Shown: in pieces, positions 36,801-45,259 of the stretch
Layout: every line of letters starts with the position of its first letter
Position numbering within the stretch: position 1 is the stretch's first letter
DNA from: Lewinellaceae bacterium
GTDB lineage: Bacteria > Bacteroidota > Bacteroidia > Chitinophagales > Saprospiraceae
DNA: 64,000 nucleotides
NCBI GenBank assembly: GCA_020636075.1
Contig: JACJYO010000001.1
Span: 992,001-1,056,000 of the forward strand
Reading direction: 5' to 3'
Notes under the pieces: generated by a model
Told to the model about the DNA's origin: nothing
The model's database searches: none
The model's input: the letters and a program-made list of their open reading frames with translations, nothing else
Made by a program: the position numbers and the translations under genes

Positions 36801-38241
36801 CGCAACTGTTACGTCACCACCGTTGTTGCAGGTGGCTACAACGCATACCGGCATTTCTTGTTTTGGCGCTTCGGACGGCACTATTAACCTGACTGTATCA
36901 GGCGGAACCGCCGGCTATAGTTTTATGTGGTCGGGAAGCCAAACAAGTCCAAACCTGAGCAATTTGCCGCCAGGCACTTACACGGTAACGGTCACAGACC
37001 AAAAAAACTGCACCGCGGTAGCCAATGCAACCATACTTGAACCGGGATTGCTACAGGTGAGCACAGTCCCGACAAATGCCGCATGCCATGGTGTTTCAAA
37101 TGGCGGCATCAGTACCGTGGTCTCCGGGGGCACCGCGGGTTTTGAGTTTCTATGGTCGGGAGGTCAAACAGGCCCCAACCTGAACAACCTACCTGCGGGC
37201 ACTTACACCGTTACCGTGACAGACAATAACAACTGTACAACTACAACCAGTGCCACGATTACCGAGCCTGCAGCAATACAACTTACAGCGACACCTACCA
37301 ATGTGACTTGCTTTGGCGCTGCCGACGGCATGATCAGCACCACTGTTTCGGGCGGCGCAGCAGGCTTTACCTATAGCTGGTCCAACGGGGCTGATACTCC
37401 CAACCTGGATAGTCTGACGCCTGGAACATTCAGTTTAATTGTTACCGATGCCAGTGGCTGTACGGCCAGCCTGGCCACATTTATTACAGGGCCGCCAGCC
37501 CTGGATTTCAGTGCCAACCGGGTGAATGTGTCCTGCTATCTCGGCGCCGATGGCGCCATTCAACTGAATTTGGCAGGGGGCGTCCCGGGTTTTACCTATT
37601 TGTGGTCGACGGGCTCAACAGAAAAAGACCTCACGGGTTTGCAAGCGGGGAGTTATACGGTTACCATTACCGAGTCCAACGGCTGCACCAATCTGGCAAA
37701 CGTTGTACTGTCCGAACCAGATACGCTATTTATCGTCCAGCAGTCGATACAGCAGCCGCTTCAAGGCCAGCAAAATGGGGCTGTAGATGTGAGCATTGCC
37801 GGAGGTACGCCACCATTCACCTATACCTGGACGTTGAATAATACCAGTGTGATCAGTACACAGGAAGATCTGGTTGGTGCGCCCGGTGGGCAGTATAGCT
37901 TAGTGGTAACAGACAGCAATTCCTGTACGGCAAGTTTTGCGGTTGTCCTGACGGAAATTGTCGGGACCATCAACCCGGCAGCTTCAGATTTACAGGTGTT
38001 GGTCTATCCTAACCCGGCAAATGACAACCTTACCGTTACCATCGACATGGCGAACCCGAGACCGCTTCGGTTCCGGTTCATCGACCTGCTGGGCAGGTTA
38101 TCTCTGGAACGCCAGACAGCAACACAATCAACACGTCAGGTACAGACTTTTAACCTCAAGGATATGCCTGCAGGAATGTATTTATTACAGGTTTTGGCTG
38201 CAGACGGTCAATACACACAGCCGGTTGTGATTGCACGGTAA
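33853..38241 (+). CDS. Large secreted SprB-repeat protein with T9SS sorting domain
   Basis: A 1462-residue protein. I start it at the ATG at 33853 because it begins a signal peptide (MRLLILVFSILYFCFNG ... LHSQ); the frame is open further upstream but without such features. Residues about 25-370 are two choice-of-anchor-J-like domains (WWAGIDNIKVV, YWVGLDNFKVV). Next are three PPC-like domains (SSLWFRWVADFDG, ADVWYKFTAG, RDIWFSFIAP). Seven SprB-type repeats follow, and the last ~80 residues are a type A T9SS sorting domain (VYPNPANDNLTVT). SprB-like adhesins support gliding in some relatives; here a general surface adhesin is a safer reading. Confidence 0.85.
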   Translation: MRLLILVFSILYFCFNGVTLHSQTTLFEEKFDNCILPANWQTKVTGNQLVQWYVGTSQNSAAQGQSIDGSCFLFIDDDNAGQNTPGYILEFTSPAFNTSLHERVELSLDVHFRYRSPTTQQALDILVTDGSSEQLLYRFDQYQNTGDQISDFVTLRYDLSLVKRASNVRLILRYKDNAGEWGWWAGIDNIKVVGSGTGTVLVGEGFNGCAKPAGWETAVLAGQNDWQFGHVPTTSAAHGHGSSIDGTCFVYFDDDALGGQAPPSTIKLTSPWFNGTDYFNYTLDYDIILRYTGETIKVYLENESGIKTTLFQSTGQVGGPWLPQSVHHSYDLNPYRSTQLRVVFEYTDNGVFGYWVGLDNFKVVGEGSAIDFCNQAQKIYTGEPCVEADNSTALFNGPAPDCSGRAVSSLWFRWVADFDGIAQLNTNANFNDIVNIYTNVCTNLAPVLCNNRDEHGFTGETTYFQAEFDQTYFIRVAGQADGFGLEHGSVCVDINQTDAYPVKPVNDDCNNAIPLTVNGACLNGTNRNADMSATLPSLNALARADVWYKFTAGALLPGDVLSVKSNASFSDIITVYSGSCNSLTEVAGNNKGGNLQLPALTQGATYYVQIAGSFASIEGTLCPALSVKQSNVLPNNNCVNATPVSLGALCTAGNNTGATFSGYQPTCAVNVDRDIWFSFIAPSFGSVQINTGATFEHIVAVWTGDCTDLKPVFCSQNPLRCDGYVTAGSLNAGQKYYVQIASWNDAGGVNTGNVCLKILDGQVPPDFSPLTLNVLQPCVGIDSARLYVEVTGGVLPYTYAADMNGQIIPSGESYAVIVMDGMGCEVQQLGTAVACASNVCTTNTTIQTNSPTCKGGSNGSLLASVSGAVTTLQYKWSNGSESALNSNLKAGTYTLTVTESNGCVEVVTATLTDPPGMTLNATGSSISCAGNTNGSVMLSVSGGAPGYSFQWSGGQTSSSLNNLPAGTYTVTVSDQNNCTATISATVTSPPLLQVATTHTGISCFGASDGTINLTVSGGTAGYSFMWSGSQTSPNLSNLPPGTYTVTVTDQKNCTAVANATILEPGLLQVSTVPTNAACHGVSNGGISTVVSGGTAGFEFLWSGGQTGPNLNNLPAGTYTVTVTDNNNCTTTTSATITEPAAIQLTATPTNVTCFGAADGMISTTVSGGAAGFTYSWSNGADTPNLDSLTPGTFSLIVTDASGCTASLATFITGPPALDFSANRVNVSCYLGADGAIQLNLAGGVPGFTYLWSTGSTEKDLTGLQAGSYTVTITESNGCTNLANVVLSEPDTLFIVQQSIQQPLQGQQNGAVDVSIAGGTPPFTYTWTLNNTSVISTQEDLVGAPGGQYSLVVTDSNSCTASFAVVLTEIVGTINPAASDLQVLVYPNPANDNLTVTIDMANPRPLRFRFIDLLGRLSLERQTATQSTRQVQTFNLKDMPAGMYLLQVLAADGQYTQPVVIAR
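36385..37965 (+). repeat. Array of seven SprB-type coding repeats
   Basis: About 75-80 codons per unit. Each unit has the pattern C-x-G-x-x-x-G-x-I near its start (CFGASDGTI, CHGVSNGGI, CFGAADGMI), a central WSGG or WSNG, and the end GTYTVTVTD..NC. Units 2-4 are very similar at the DNA level as well (for example GGCACTTACAC recurs), so length variation by recombination is possible. The seventh unit lacks the cysteine. This is a protein repeat, not a CRISPR array: the units are contiguous, in frame and without spacers. Confidence 0.8.
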
Positions 38242-38363
38242 TTACAGGTATTTTGTATTTTGGAATCCAACCCATTCTACTCCAAATTGGGTAATTTCTT
38301 ATTTAATGAAAATTTAAGCCGTGCAATAGGCCATAGTTATCTTTACGTATGGTTATTTGTTAC

Positions 38364-38371
38364 TATCTTTG
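38364..38371 (+). promoter_or_regulatory. Bacteroidota-type promoter, -7 box for the polysaccharide locus
   Basis: TATCTTTG is an exact TAnnTTTG match. A CTTT word about 20 bases upstream is a weak -33 candidate. It is the best promoter-like sequence between the SprB-repeat gene and the first sugar gene at 38650, and would drive the long plus-strand cluster. Confidence 0.45.
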
Positions 38372-38592
38372 AATGTAAATTCCTCTACAAAGGTCTGTTA
38401 CCAATTACTTCCTCGCCTATGGATTGGCACGACTTTTGTCTCCCGTAGTATCCTAATCTGCATTGGTTATCAACTAATTGTACATTCGTTTAATGTATGA
38501 AAATTGATAATACAAAATATCCTGATGCCCCGACAGATACCCCCCTAGGTATTTAAGACAGTGCAGCAAAAGACATCCTCCGCTTTGTTTAA

Positions 38593-38620
38593 AATTCCCC
38601 CCACGGTTCGTGTGGGAATT
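38593..38620 (+). promoter_or_regulatory. Hairpin in the 5' leader of the polysaccharide locus
   Basis: Arms AATTCCCCCCACG (38593-38605) and CGTGTGGGAATT (38609-38620) pair with one bulge or mismatch around a GTT loop. It is followed by A/T-rich sequence but no clean U-tract. In Bacteroidota, capsule leaders are often controlled by transcript processivity factors; this hairpin may be a pause or attenuation site (inference). No UpxY-like gene is seen in the window. Confidence 0.4.
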
Positions 38621-38649
38621 AATTCGTTTACAGTACAAAAGCACTCAAC

Positions 38650-39249
38650 GTGTCGAACCAATCATATTATGCACATACCAGCGCTTTTTTAGACGATGGT
38701 TGTGTAATTGGAGAAGGAACTAAGATTTGGCATTTCTGCCATATAATGGCTGGCGCCCATATTGGCGCCAATTGTTCATTGGGGCAAAATGTATTTGTTG
38801 CGGCTGATGTCCATCTCGGTAACAATGTCAAAATTCAGAACAATGTTTCCATTTACACCGGAGTCATTTGTGAGGACGATGTGTTTTTGGGACCATCCAT
38901 GGTTTTTACCAATGTGGTGAATCCACGCAGCGCAGTAAACAGGAAAGATGCCTACAAAAAAACCCACGTAGGCCGCGGCTCCACTATCGGCGCCAACGCT
39001 ACCATAGTATGTGGCACAAAAATCGGCGCTTATGCCTTTGTTGGAGCCGGCGCCGTGGTAACGAAAGATATACCGCCCTACGCACTAGTTGTTGGCAACC
39101 CGGCGCGAAGGATAGGCTGGATGAGTGAACATGGCGAACGCCTGCATTTTAACGATCAGGGCATTGCAGTTTGCCCCGGTAGCAACCAGACATACCGGCT
39201 GGTTGCTGGTCTTGTACAAAAGTTGGATACAAAACCCGTCGAGCAATAA
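38650..39249 (+). CDS. wbpD: Hexapeptide N-acetyltransferase, WbpD/WlbB type
   Basis: A 199-residue left-handed beta-helix protein starting at GTG. Hexapeptide repeats run from about residue 15 to 150 (GEGTKIWHFCHIMAGAHIGANCSLGQNVF, HLGNNVKIQNNVSIYTGVICEDDVFLGPS). The FTNVVNPRSAVNRKDAYKKT loop is the hallmark of the enzyme that acetylates the 3-amino group of UDP-2-acetamido-3-amino-2,3-dideoxyglucuronate. The next gene encodes the dehydrogenase of the same pathway, which supports the call. The aminotransferase (WbpE) and UDP-GlcNAc 6-dehydrogenase (WbpA) that complete the path are not recognised in the window. It is the first gene of the locus. Confidence 0.85.
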   Translation: MSNQSYYAHTSAFLDDGCVIGEGTKIWHFCHIMAGAHIGANCSLGQNVFVAADVHLGNNVKIQNNVSIYTGVICEDDVFLGPSMVFTNVVNPRSAVNRKDAYKKTHVGRGSTIGANATIVCGTKIGAYAFVGAGAVVTKDIPPYALVVGNPARRIGWMSEHGERLHFNDQGIAVCPGSNQTYRLVAGLVQKLDTKPVEQ

Positions 39250-39286
39250 ACACAATAATCTCTAATCCATAGGAATAACAGAATTA

Positions 39287-40255
39287 ATGAAACGATTTGT
39301 ACTTATTGGTGCTGCCGGATATATCGCTCCCCGCCACATGCGCGCGATACAGGATACCGGAAATACGTTGGTTGCTGCGTTAGACCCTAACGATTCGGTT
39401 GGGACGATTGACAGTTACTTCCCCGATTCAGCCTTTTTTACAGAATTTGAACGGTTTGATCGCCATGTGAGCAAATTGAAACGCAATGGCATTCCGATTG
39501 ACTATGTTACCGTATGCTCTCCAAATTACCTGCACGACGCCCACATCCGCTTTGGTTTGCGCAGTGGCGCCGACGTAATTTGTGAAAAACCATTAATACT
39601 GAATCCCTGGAATGTTGAAGGTCTTCTCGATATCGAAAAAGAGACCGGCCAGCGCGTGTATTCCATTTTGCAACTGCGTTTACACCCGGCCTTACTTGAA
39701 CTCAAACGCCAGGTGGACGCCTCCCCCCCCGGAAAAGTATTCGACATTAATTTAACCTATATCACCTCCCGGGGCAATTGGTACTACACCAGTTGGAAGG
39801 GCAGCAAAGAAAAATCCGGTGGAATAGCCACGAATATCGGCATTCACTTTTTTGATATGCTGCATTGGATATTCGGAGAAGTGCTTGAAAACCACGTTTA
39901 TATTCAGAGCCATGACCGTTCTTCCGGTTTTTTACGATTGGAAAAAGCCCGGGTAAAATGGTTTTTGAGCATCAACTATAACACCATTGCGGAGGCTGTG
40001 AAAAACAACGGGATGCGCACCTTTCGGTCCATCACCGTAGAAGGCAAAGAAATTGAATTTAGCGGCGGGTTTACCGATTTGCATACCCTCAGTTACCAAG
40101 GCATTTTAGAAGGGAAAGGCTTTGGACTGCGGGAAGCTGCCCGCGCTGTTGAAATCGCGCATTCGATCCGCAATGCTCAGCCGCTCGGGCTGGTAGATGA
40201 TCACCACCCGCTCGCTGCTTTACCGATGAGTCCGCATCCGTTTGAACGCGAATAA
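39287..40255 (+). CDS. wbpB: UDP-N-acetylglucosaminuronate 3-dehydrogenase, WbpB/WlbA type (Gfo/Idh/MocA family)
   Basis: A 322-residue oxidoreductase. The opening VLIGAAGYIAPRHMRAIQDTGN is the WlbA-specific form of the NAD-binding motif. DPNDSVGTIDSYFP and FFTEFERFDRH follow, also diagnostic of this subgroup. The EKP motif (ICEKPLILNPW) supplies the catalytic lysine. The enzyme oxidises C-3 of UDP-GlcNAcA as the step before transamination and WbpD acetylation, giving UDP-2,3-diacetamido-uronic acid. It lies 37 bases after the wbpD-type gene; an AGGAATAACA word precedes the start. Confidence 0.9.
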   Translation: MKRFVLIGAAGYIAPRHMRAIQDTGNTLVAALDPNDSVGTIDSYFPDSAFFTEFERFDRHVSKLKRNGIPIDYVTVCSPNYLHDAHIRFGLRSGADVICEKPLILNPWNVEGLLDIEKETGQRVYSILQLRLHPALLELKRQVDASPPGKVFDINLTYITSRGNWYYTSWKGSKEKSGGIATNIGIHFFDMLHWIFGEVLENHVYIQSHDRSSGFLRLEKARVKWFLSINYNTIAEAVKNNGMRTFRSITVEGKEIEFSGGFTDLHTLSYQGILEGKGFGLREAARAVEIAHSIRNAQPLGLVDDHHPLAALPMSPHPFERE

Positions 40256-40328
40256 CGGACCATGAATACGTACCAGAAACCAAAACCGATTCACTCATTT
40301 CGCCAAAAATCAGAACGACTTACACATC

Positions 40329-42698
40329 ATGGGAGAAAATCAATTCAACATCAAGCAAATTATCTTCAAGGGCCTGCGCTACTGGTACTTGTTTGTAATC
40401 GCCCTGTCGATCGCTTTGTCGGCAGCCTATTTTTATCTGGAATACACCATGCCGATCTATGAGTCTACGGCACTGATCCTGATTAAAGATGATGAAAACT
40501 CCGGTCAACCCACCGAAGAAATCATCTTTGGCGATCTGGGTATGGGCAAAAAAAACAAGACCCTTGAGAACGAGACGCTGGTGCTCAAATCCACCCCCCT
40601 GATGGTGGATGTGGTTAAAAAACTCGAATTGCAATATCAATATTTCAGTATTGACGGCTACAAAAAACGCGCACTGTATAAAGACTCGCCCGTTCAGGTG
40701 GCAGCCTGGGAGCCCAAAAATGAAGGGGAGGGGTTATACGGCGTGCTAACCGATAATGGCAGGGGTGGCTTTGTTATCGAAATTGATGAAATGCCGTACA
40801 ATGGCGAGTTTGGTAAAGAATTGCCGCTGCCTATGGGTAAACTTACCCTTTCGCACAAACCCGGAGAATATGCCGATACTCAAATCGGAATCTCCATCGA
40901 GTCGGTCATGAGCATGGCCCGGGACCTGGCCGATAAAGTGAAGGTCGAGATCATCGGCGAATTATCCAGCACCCTGCATCTGACCATCAAGGATCACTCG
41001 CCGGAGCGCGCACGCGACATCCTCGCCGAACTGATGGACGAATACAATGCAAACAGTATCGCCATTAAAAACAAAGCATTCGAAAGCACCATTGATATGG
41101 TCAACGAGCGTATCGATATGATTGCGCAAAATCTCTCTTCCACAGAGCGGAATCTGCAGGCATACCGCCAAAACAATGGCATCGTCGAATTGGGCGCCGA
41201 AGGAACCCAACTGATGGCCGAAATGTCCAACTACAACAAGGAAGTAACGGCGAACGAAGTACAGCTGGATATTTTATCTTCTATCGAAGACTTTCTGTTA
41301 AAAAACCGGAACAGCTTCGAATTTGTACCAACCAACCTCAGCCTGACCAACCTCACCCTGACCAATCAGCTGGAACGTTTCAACCAACTGCTGATCGAAT
41401 ACAACCGGCTTTTGAGCGAAATGGGACCGGAACACCCTACCCTGCTGCTTACCAAAAAAGAACTGAACAACCTGCGCCAGACAATTATCGACAACATTCG
41501 CAGCATAAAAAACGACCTGCAGATTTCAGCAAACGCTACCAAAAGTTCCCGGGCTACCCTGGAAAACCGACTCTACAGCATGCCGCGCCGGCAGCGTGAA
41601 ATGCTGGAAATCGAGCGACAGAAGGATGTAAAAGAAAGCTTGTACCTCTACCTCCTGCAAAAACGGGAGGAAGCCGCTGTTTCGCTTGCTGTAACGGCAG
41701 CCAAGGGCCGCGTTGTGGAACCAGCAGCGGCCGACCACAGCCCCCTGAGCCCGGTACCCGCCCAGATCTGGATGATCGGGCTGTTCCTGGGCACCGCGTT
41801 GCCCATTGGTTTGATCCTGCTCATCGACAGCCTGAACGACAAAGTGCAATCCGAAACCGATGTCACCAACAGCACCTCTGTTCCATTGGTCGGCACACTG
41901 GGCCAAAGCAATACCTCGGAAAATGTCGTGGTCAAGGAAAACAGCCGCACCGCCATTGCCGAGATGTTCCGCCTCTTGCGCGCCAACCTCTCCTACGTAG
42001 CACCCGGAACCGAGATGAAAACCATGCTGGTCACATCGAGTACTTCGGGAGAAGGCAAGTCGTTTATCGCCCTCAACCTTGGCATGACCATGGCCCTGTC
42101 GGGCAAAAAGGTGTTGATCGTCGAATTAGACCTCCGCAAACCCAAGCAGGAGGTGTACATGAGCATCGAACCGGCTGAAGACGGGATCGTCAATTACCTG
42201 ATCGACCCAAGTGTTGCGTCCAGCCAGATTATTCGAAATACCGGCTTGCACAAAAATCTCGATTTTATCGGCAGCGGCCCTACCCCACCCAATCCGGGCG
42301 AGTTAATCATGTCGGCGCGCCTGCGCGAATTGATTGGTGAAATGCGTGCCGAATACGACTTCATTATTCTCGATGCACCACCGGTTGGTCGCGTTGCCGA
42401 CGCCCTGCAAATGAAAGATCTGGCTACGGCTACAATGTATGTGGTACGAACCGGCTTTACCTACAAAGGGCAGTTGGAAATCGTGGAAGACATTGCGTTG
42501 AAAGACAAACTTCCCCGGCCCTTCATCGTGCTGAATGCCGTGCCTGTTAATAAAATTGGCTATCCCGTCGGCAGTTATTCCTACGGCTATGGCTACGGTT
42601 ACGGCAATGGGAAAGGCAACAGCTACTACGAGCCGGAGAAAAAATCAAAACTAAAAGCAAAAGATAAAGGGAAAGCCAAAGCCATCAATCTGAACTAG
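40329..42698 (+). CDS. wzc: Wzc-type polysaccharide co-polymerase / tyrosine autokinase
   Basis: A 789-residue bacterial tyrosine kinase. The Wzz domain spans roughly residues 10-480, with membrane segments near 20-40 and around 478-498 and a coiled-coil region between. The cytosolic kinase domain has Walker A TSGEGKS (K577), Walker A' VLIVELDLRKPK and Walker B FIILDAPPVG. The C-terminal tail from residue 748 has seven tyrosines within 18 residues (SYSYGYGYGYG then SYY), the expected autophosphorylation cluster, followed by a lysine-rich end. It controls chain length and export in Wzx/Wzy systems. No Wza export protein or Wzb phosphatase is in the window. Confidence 0.9.
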   Translation: MGENQFNIKQIIFKGLRYWYLFVIALSIALSAAYFYLEYTMPIYESTALILIKDDENSGQPTEEIIFGDLGMGKKNKTLENETLVLKSTPLMVDVVKKLELQYQYFSIDGYKKRALYKDSPVQVAAWEPKNEGEGLYGVLTDNGRGGFVIEIDEMPYNGEFGKELPLPMGKLTLSHKPGEYADTQIGISIESVMSMARDLADKVKVEIIGELSSTLHLTIKDHSPERARDILAELMDEYNANSIAIKNKAFESTIDMVNERIDMIAQNLSSTERNLQAYRQNNGIVELGAEGTQLMAEMSNYNKEVTANEVQLDILSSIEDFLLKNRNSFEFVPTNLSLTNLTLTNQLERFNQLLIEYNRLLSEMGPEHPTLLLTKKELNNLRQTIIDNIRSIKNDLQISANATKSSRATLENRLYSMPRRQREMLEIERQKDVKESLYLYLLQKREEAAVSLAVTAAKGRVVEPAAADHSPLSPVPAQIWMIGLFLGTALPIGLILLIDSLNDKVQSETDVTNSTSVPLVGTLGQSNTSENVVVKENSRTAIAEMFRLLRANLSYVAPGTEMKTMLVTSSTSGEGKSFIALNLGMTMALSGKKVLIVELDLRKPKQEVYMSIEPAEDGIVNYLIDPSVASSQIIRNTGLHKNLDFIGSGPTPPNPGELIMSARLRELIGEMRAEYDFIILDAPPVGRVADALQMKDLATATMYVVRTGFTYKGQLEIVEDIALKDKLPRPFIVLNAVPVNKIGYPVGSYSYGYGYGYGNGKGNSYYEPEKKSKLKAKDKGKAKAINLN

Positions 42699-42705
42699 TG
42701 CTTCG

Positions 42706-44175
42706 ATGTCGAAAAGCCTGAGTGAACGCTCACTCGCCGCCATTGTATGGGTATTGATAGATAAACTTGGCGGGAGTGTTATCAATTTCGTGGTAACCAT
42801 CGTATTGGCACGGCTGCTATCGCCGGAGGACTTCGGGCTGGTGGCCATGGTAATGGTGTTTTTTGAGCTTTCTGCCGTATTTGTGGAAAGCGGCTTTTCT
42901 ACCGCATTGATCCGGGAAAAAACAATTTCGGAGCTGGATAAGTCCACCACTTTTATCTTTAACCTTGTTGTTTCGGTTATCCTGTACGGTGTTTTGTTTT
43001 TATGTGCACCGTATATCGCTTCGTTCTTTGACCAGTCCTTGCTCACCCCAATTATCCGGGTTTTGGGGCTTAGCCTGATCGTCAATTCTTTTGGCATTGT
43101 CCAAAACAGCGTCCTCACCCAGGAAATAAATTTTAAGGCCCTGACCATAGTTCGATTTATCGCAACTGTAGTATCGGGCGCCTGTGCAACGTTTCTGGCA
43201 TTTCAAGGCTGGGGGGTATGGGCACTGGTGGTGCGTTTTGTGCTGAACGACCTGATGAGCACCGTCTTTTTATGGGTGATTACGCGCTGGCGGCCTACTA
43301 TGCAGTTCAGTGTAGCATCGTTCAAGCGGCTTTTTGGCTTTGGTTCCAAAATACTCGCCGCGGGCTTGCTCGACAAATTTTACACGCACGTGTACAAATT
43401 GCTGATCGGTAAGTTCTTTGCCGCCGCCACGCTCGGATTTTACACCCAGGCCAACAACTTTACCATGATGGTGATCAACACCTTGTTCCGGACGGTGCAC
43501 AGTGTTACTTACCCCGTGTTGTCAAAGTTGCAAGACGATGTGGAAAAGTTGAAAGTCGGGTACCGGAAAATCCTCCAACTCTGTTCCTTTGTGATTATTC
43601 CTGCATTGGTAGTGCTGGGTGTATTGGCCGAGCCCGTAATCGTAACCCTGGTCGGCGAAAAGTGGCTCCCGTCGGTACCCATGCTCCAATTGCTGTGCCT
43701 TTCCGGCCTGACCTATCACTTCAGTTCGATCAACCTGAACATGCTGCTCGTGCTTGGTCGCTCGGATCTCAGCTTGAAACTGGAAGTCATAAAAAAGGTA
43801 AATATTACCATCGCAATTGTCGTCGGGCTGCAATTTGGCATTTATGGCCTGATCCTTGGTGAAGTAATTACGTCGTACATCAATTTACTGATAAACGTCT
43901 ATTACTCCAGCAAATTCCTGAAGTATACCCTATCTGAACAAATAAAGGATATACTGCCAACGGTCTCTATCAGCGCATTGGTTGGCGTGTTGTTGTTTTT
44001 TTTGAAAGACATCCATGCGCTGCCCGGTTTTGCAAATATGCTGTTGGTTTCGGCAATTGGTGGTATACTTTACCTGGCCCTCCATATTTGGGCAAAAACG
44101 GAAGAAATAAATTTGCTTCGGCATTTAATCCTGCCAAAGACGCTTCAACTTTTTGCTAAATTTAAAACATCGTAA
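42706..44175 (+). CDS. wzx: Wzx-type flippase (MOP superfamily, polysaccharide transporter)
   Basis: A 489-residue protein with about 12-14 hydrophobic segments. The N-terminal region WVLIDKLGGSVINFVVTIVLARLLSPEDFGLVAM is the typical entry of the WzxC/TuaB group of lipid-linked oligosaccharide flippases. It should move the lipid-linked repeat unit across the inner membrane. It starts 8 bases after wzc and ends 12 bases before a glycosyltransferase gene. Confidence 0.85.
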   Translation: MSKSLSERSLAAIVWVLIDKLGGSVINFVVTIVLARLLSPEDFGLVAMVMVFFELSAVFVESGFSTALIREKTISELDKSTTFIFNLVVSVILYGVLFLCAPYIASFFDQSLLTPIIRVLGLSLIVNSFGIVQNSVLTQEINFKALTIVRFIATVVSGACATFLAFQGWGVWALVVRFVLNDLMSTVFLWVITRWRPTMQFSVASFKRLFGFGSKILAAGLLDKFYTHVYKLLIGKFFAAATLGFYTQANNFTMMVINTLFRTVHSVTYPVLSKLQDDVEKLKVGYRKILQLCSFVIIPALVVLGVLAEPVIVTLVGEKWLPSVPMLQLLCLSGLTYHFSSINLNMLLVLGRSDLSLKLEVIKKVNITIAIVVGLQFGIYGLILGEVITSYINLLINVYYSSKFLKYTLSEQIKDILPTVSISALVGVLLFFLKDIHALPGFANMLLVSAIGGILYLALHIWAKTEEINLLRHLILPKTLQLFAKFKTS

Positions 44176-44186
44176 TCCGGTTTAAA

Positions 44187-45239
44187 ATGCAAGAACAAAA
44201 GCCTCTGGTAAGTGTCAGCATGATTACGTTTCATGCACAGGATTTTATTTCGGAAGCAATTGAAGGTGTTCTGAAGCAACAAGTCGATTTCCCGATCGAA
44301 TTGGTCATTGGCGACGACAGCTCCCAAGACCAAACCCGCGCCATTTGCGAAGCATACGCTGCCAGGCATCCCGAAATTATCCGGGTTTTACCCAGTGAAA
44401 ACAACTTGGGCATTGCGGCAAATACCGCGCGTACCATGGGGAAATGCACGGGCAAATACATTGCGGTATGCGATGGAGATGATGTTTGGACCGACCCGCT
44501 TAAACTGAAAAAGCAAGTTTCTTTTTTGGAAAGAAACCCTGACTACGGCGTGGTGTATTCCGACGTGGTAACGATTTCCGATTCCGGTACTTACATCGGA
44601 GATCCGGACCAGGACAATATTCGGAAGATGTACCAAACCGGGTCGGTTTTTTTGGATCTGCTTCAATCCAATTTCATTAATAATTCCACCGCAGTGTTCC
44701 GCCGGGAACACCTCAATGGCCATGTGGTCTTTCCCGACCGTACCTATCAAATACCCGACTATCTCCGCTGGCTGCATATCGCTACCCGGTCGAAAGTGCA
44801 TTTTATCAATGAAAAAACCACGGCTTACCGCAGGCATGACAATGGTCTGAGTTTGAACGTACCTAAAGCACTTGCCCGGGGCAACTGGCGAGCCTACCAA
44901 CGAAGCCTTTTCCGAATACTCCCCGAGTTTGACCGCTACAACAACCGAACGCTCAGCCTGTACGAGAAAAAACTCGTTTTCCGAAAACTGCTTTCGTTGA
45001 TCTGGAGACCGTCTGGTTCGCTCCGGATGAAGTGGCAGGTTGTTCAACTGCTGCCCAAGTACTTCCCCGGCATGAATTACTGCCTGAACCTTGGCAGCGG
45101 AAAACTCCTGAGCCTTATTCCCGCACCAGTGCGGCATAAGATGGCATTAAATTTTTACATGACCAGCAACGTAGCGCCCATTACCAGACTGGAAAGCATA
45201 ACGCTACTGCTTCAAGAACAATTAATCATCTCCCTTTAA
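44187..45239 (+). CDS. Glycosyltransferase family 2 (GT-A)
   Basis: A 350-residue protein. The N-terminal GT-A domain shows VSVSMITFHAQDFISEAIEGVLKQ, the nucleotide-binding VIGDDSSQDQT, NLGIAANTARTMGKCTGKYIAVCDGDD (the DxD-like metal site) and DYGVVYSDV. The C-terminal third has basic and hydrophobic patches suited to membrane contact. It adds a sugar to the growing lipid-linked repeat; donor and linkage are unknown. Confidence 0.85.
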   Translation: MQEQKPLVSVSMITFHAQDFISEAIEGVLKQQVDFPIELVIGDDSSQDQTRAICEAYAARHPEIIRVLPSENNLGIAANTARTMGKCTGKYIAVCDGDDVWTDPLKLKKQVSFLERNPDYGVVYSDVVTISDSGTYIGDPDQDNIRKMYQTGSVFLDLLQSNFINNSTAVFRREHLNGHVVFPDRTYQIPDYLRWLHIATRSKVHFINEKTTAYRRHDNGLSLNVPKALARGNWRAYQRSLFRILPEFDRYNNRTLSLYEKKLVFRKLLSLIWRPSGSLRMKWQVVQLLPKYFPGMNYCLNLGSGKLLSLIPAPVRHKMALNFYMTSNVAPITRLESITLLLQEQLIISL

Positions 45240-45259
45240 CGATTGAATCAAACCGATAC

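Larger units (their letters stand above)
38242..38649. other. 408-bp intergenic leader region of the polysaccharide locus
   Basis: No supported gene lies here; the one short plus-strand frame (38260-38448) has no recognisable domain and contains the promoter box. The region holds a strong -7 box at 38364-38371 and a stable hairpin at 38593-38620, about 30 bases before the first glycan gene. A transcript from that promoter would have a leader of about 270 bases. Confidence 0.5.

Noticed and set aside
36385..37965. Regular repeats resembling a CRISPR-like array
   Set aside because: The units are contiguous, in frame and translate into SprB domains; there are no unique spacers and no cas genes.
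38260..38448. Possible 62-residue plus-strand gene
   Set aside because: It contains the TATCTTTG promoter box, shows no domain and has no plausible start signal.
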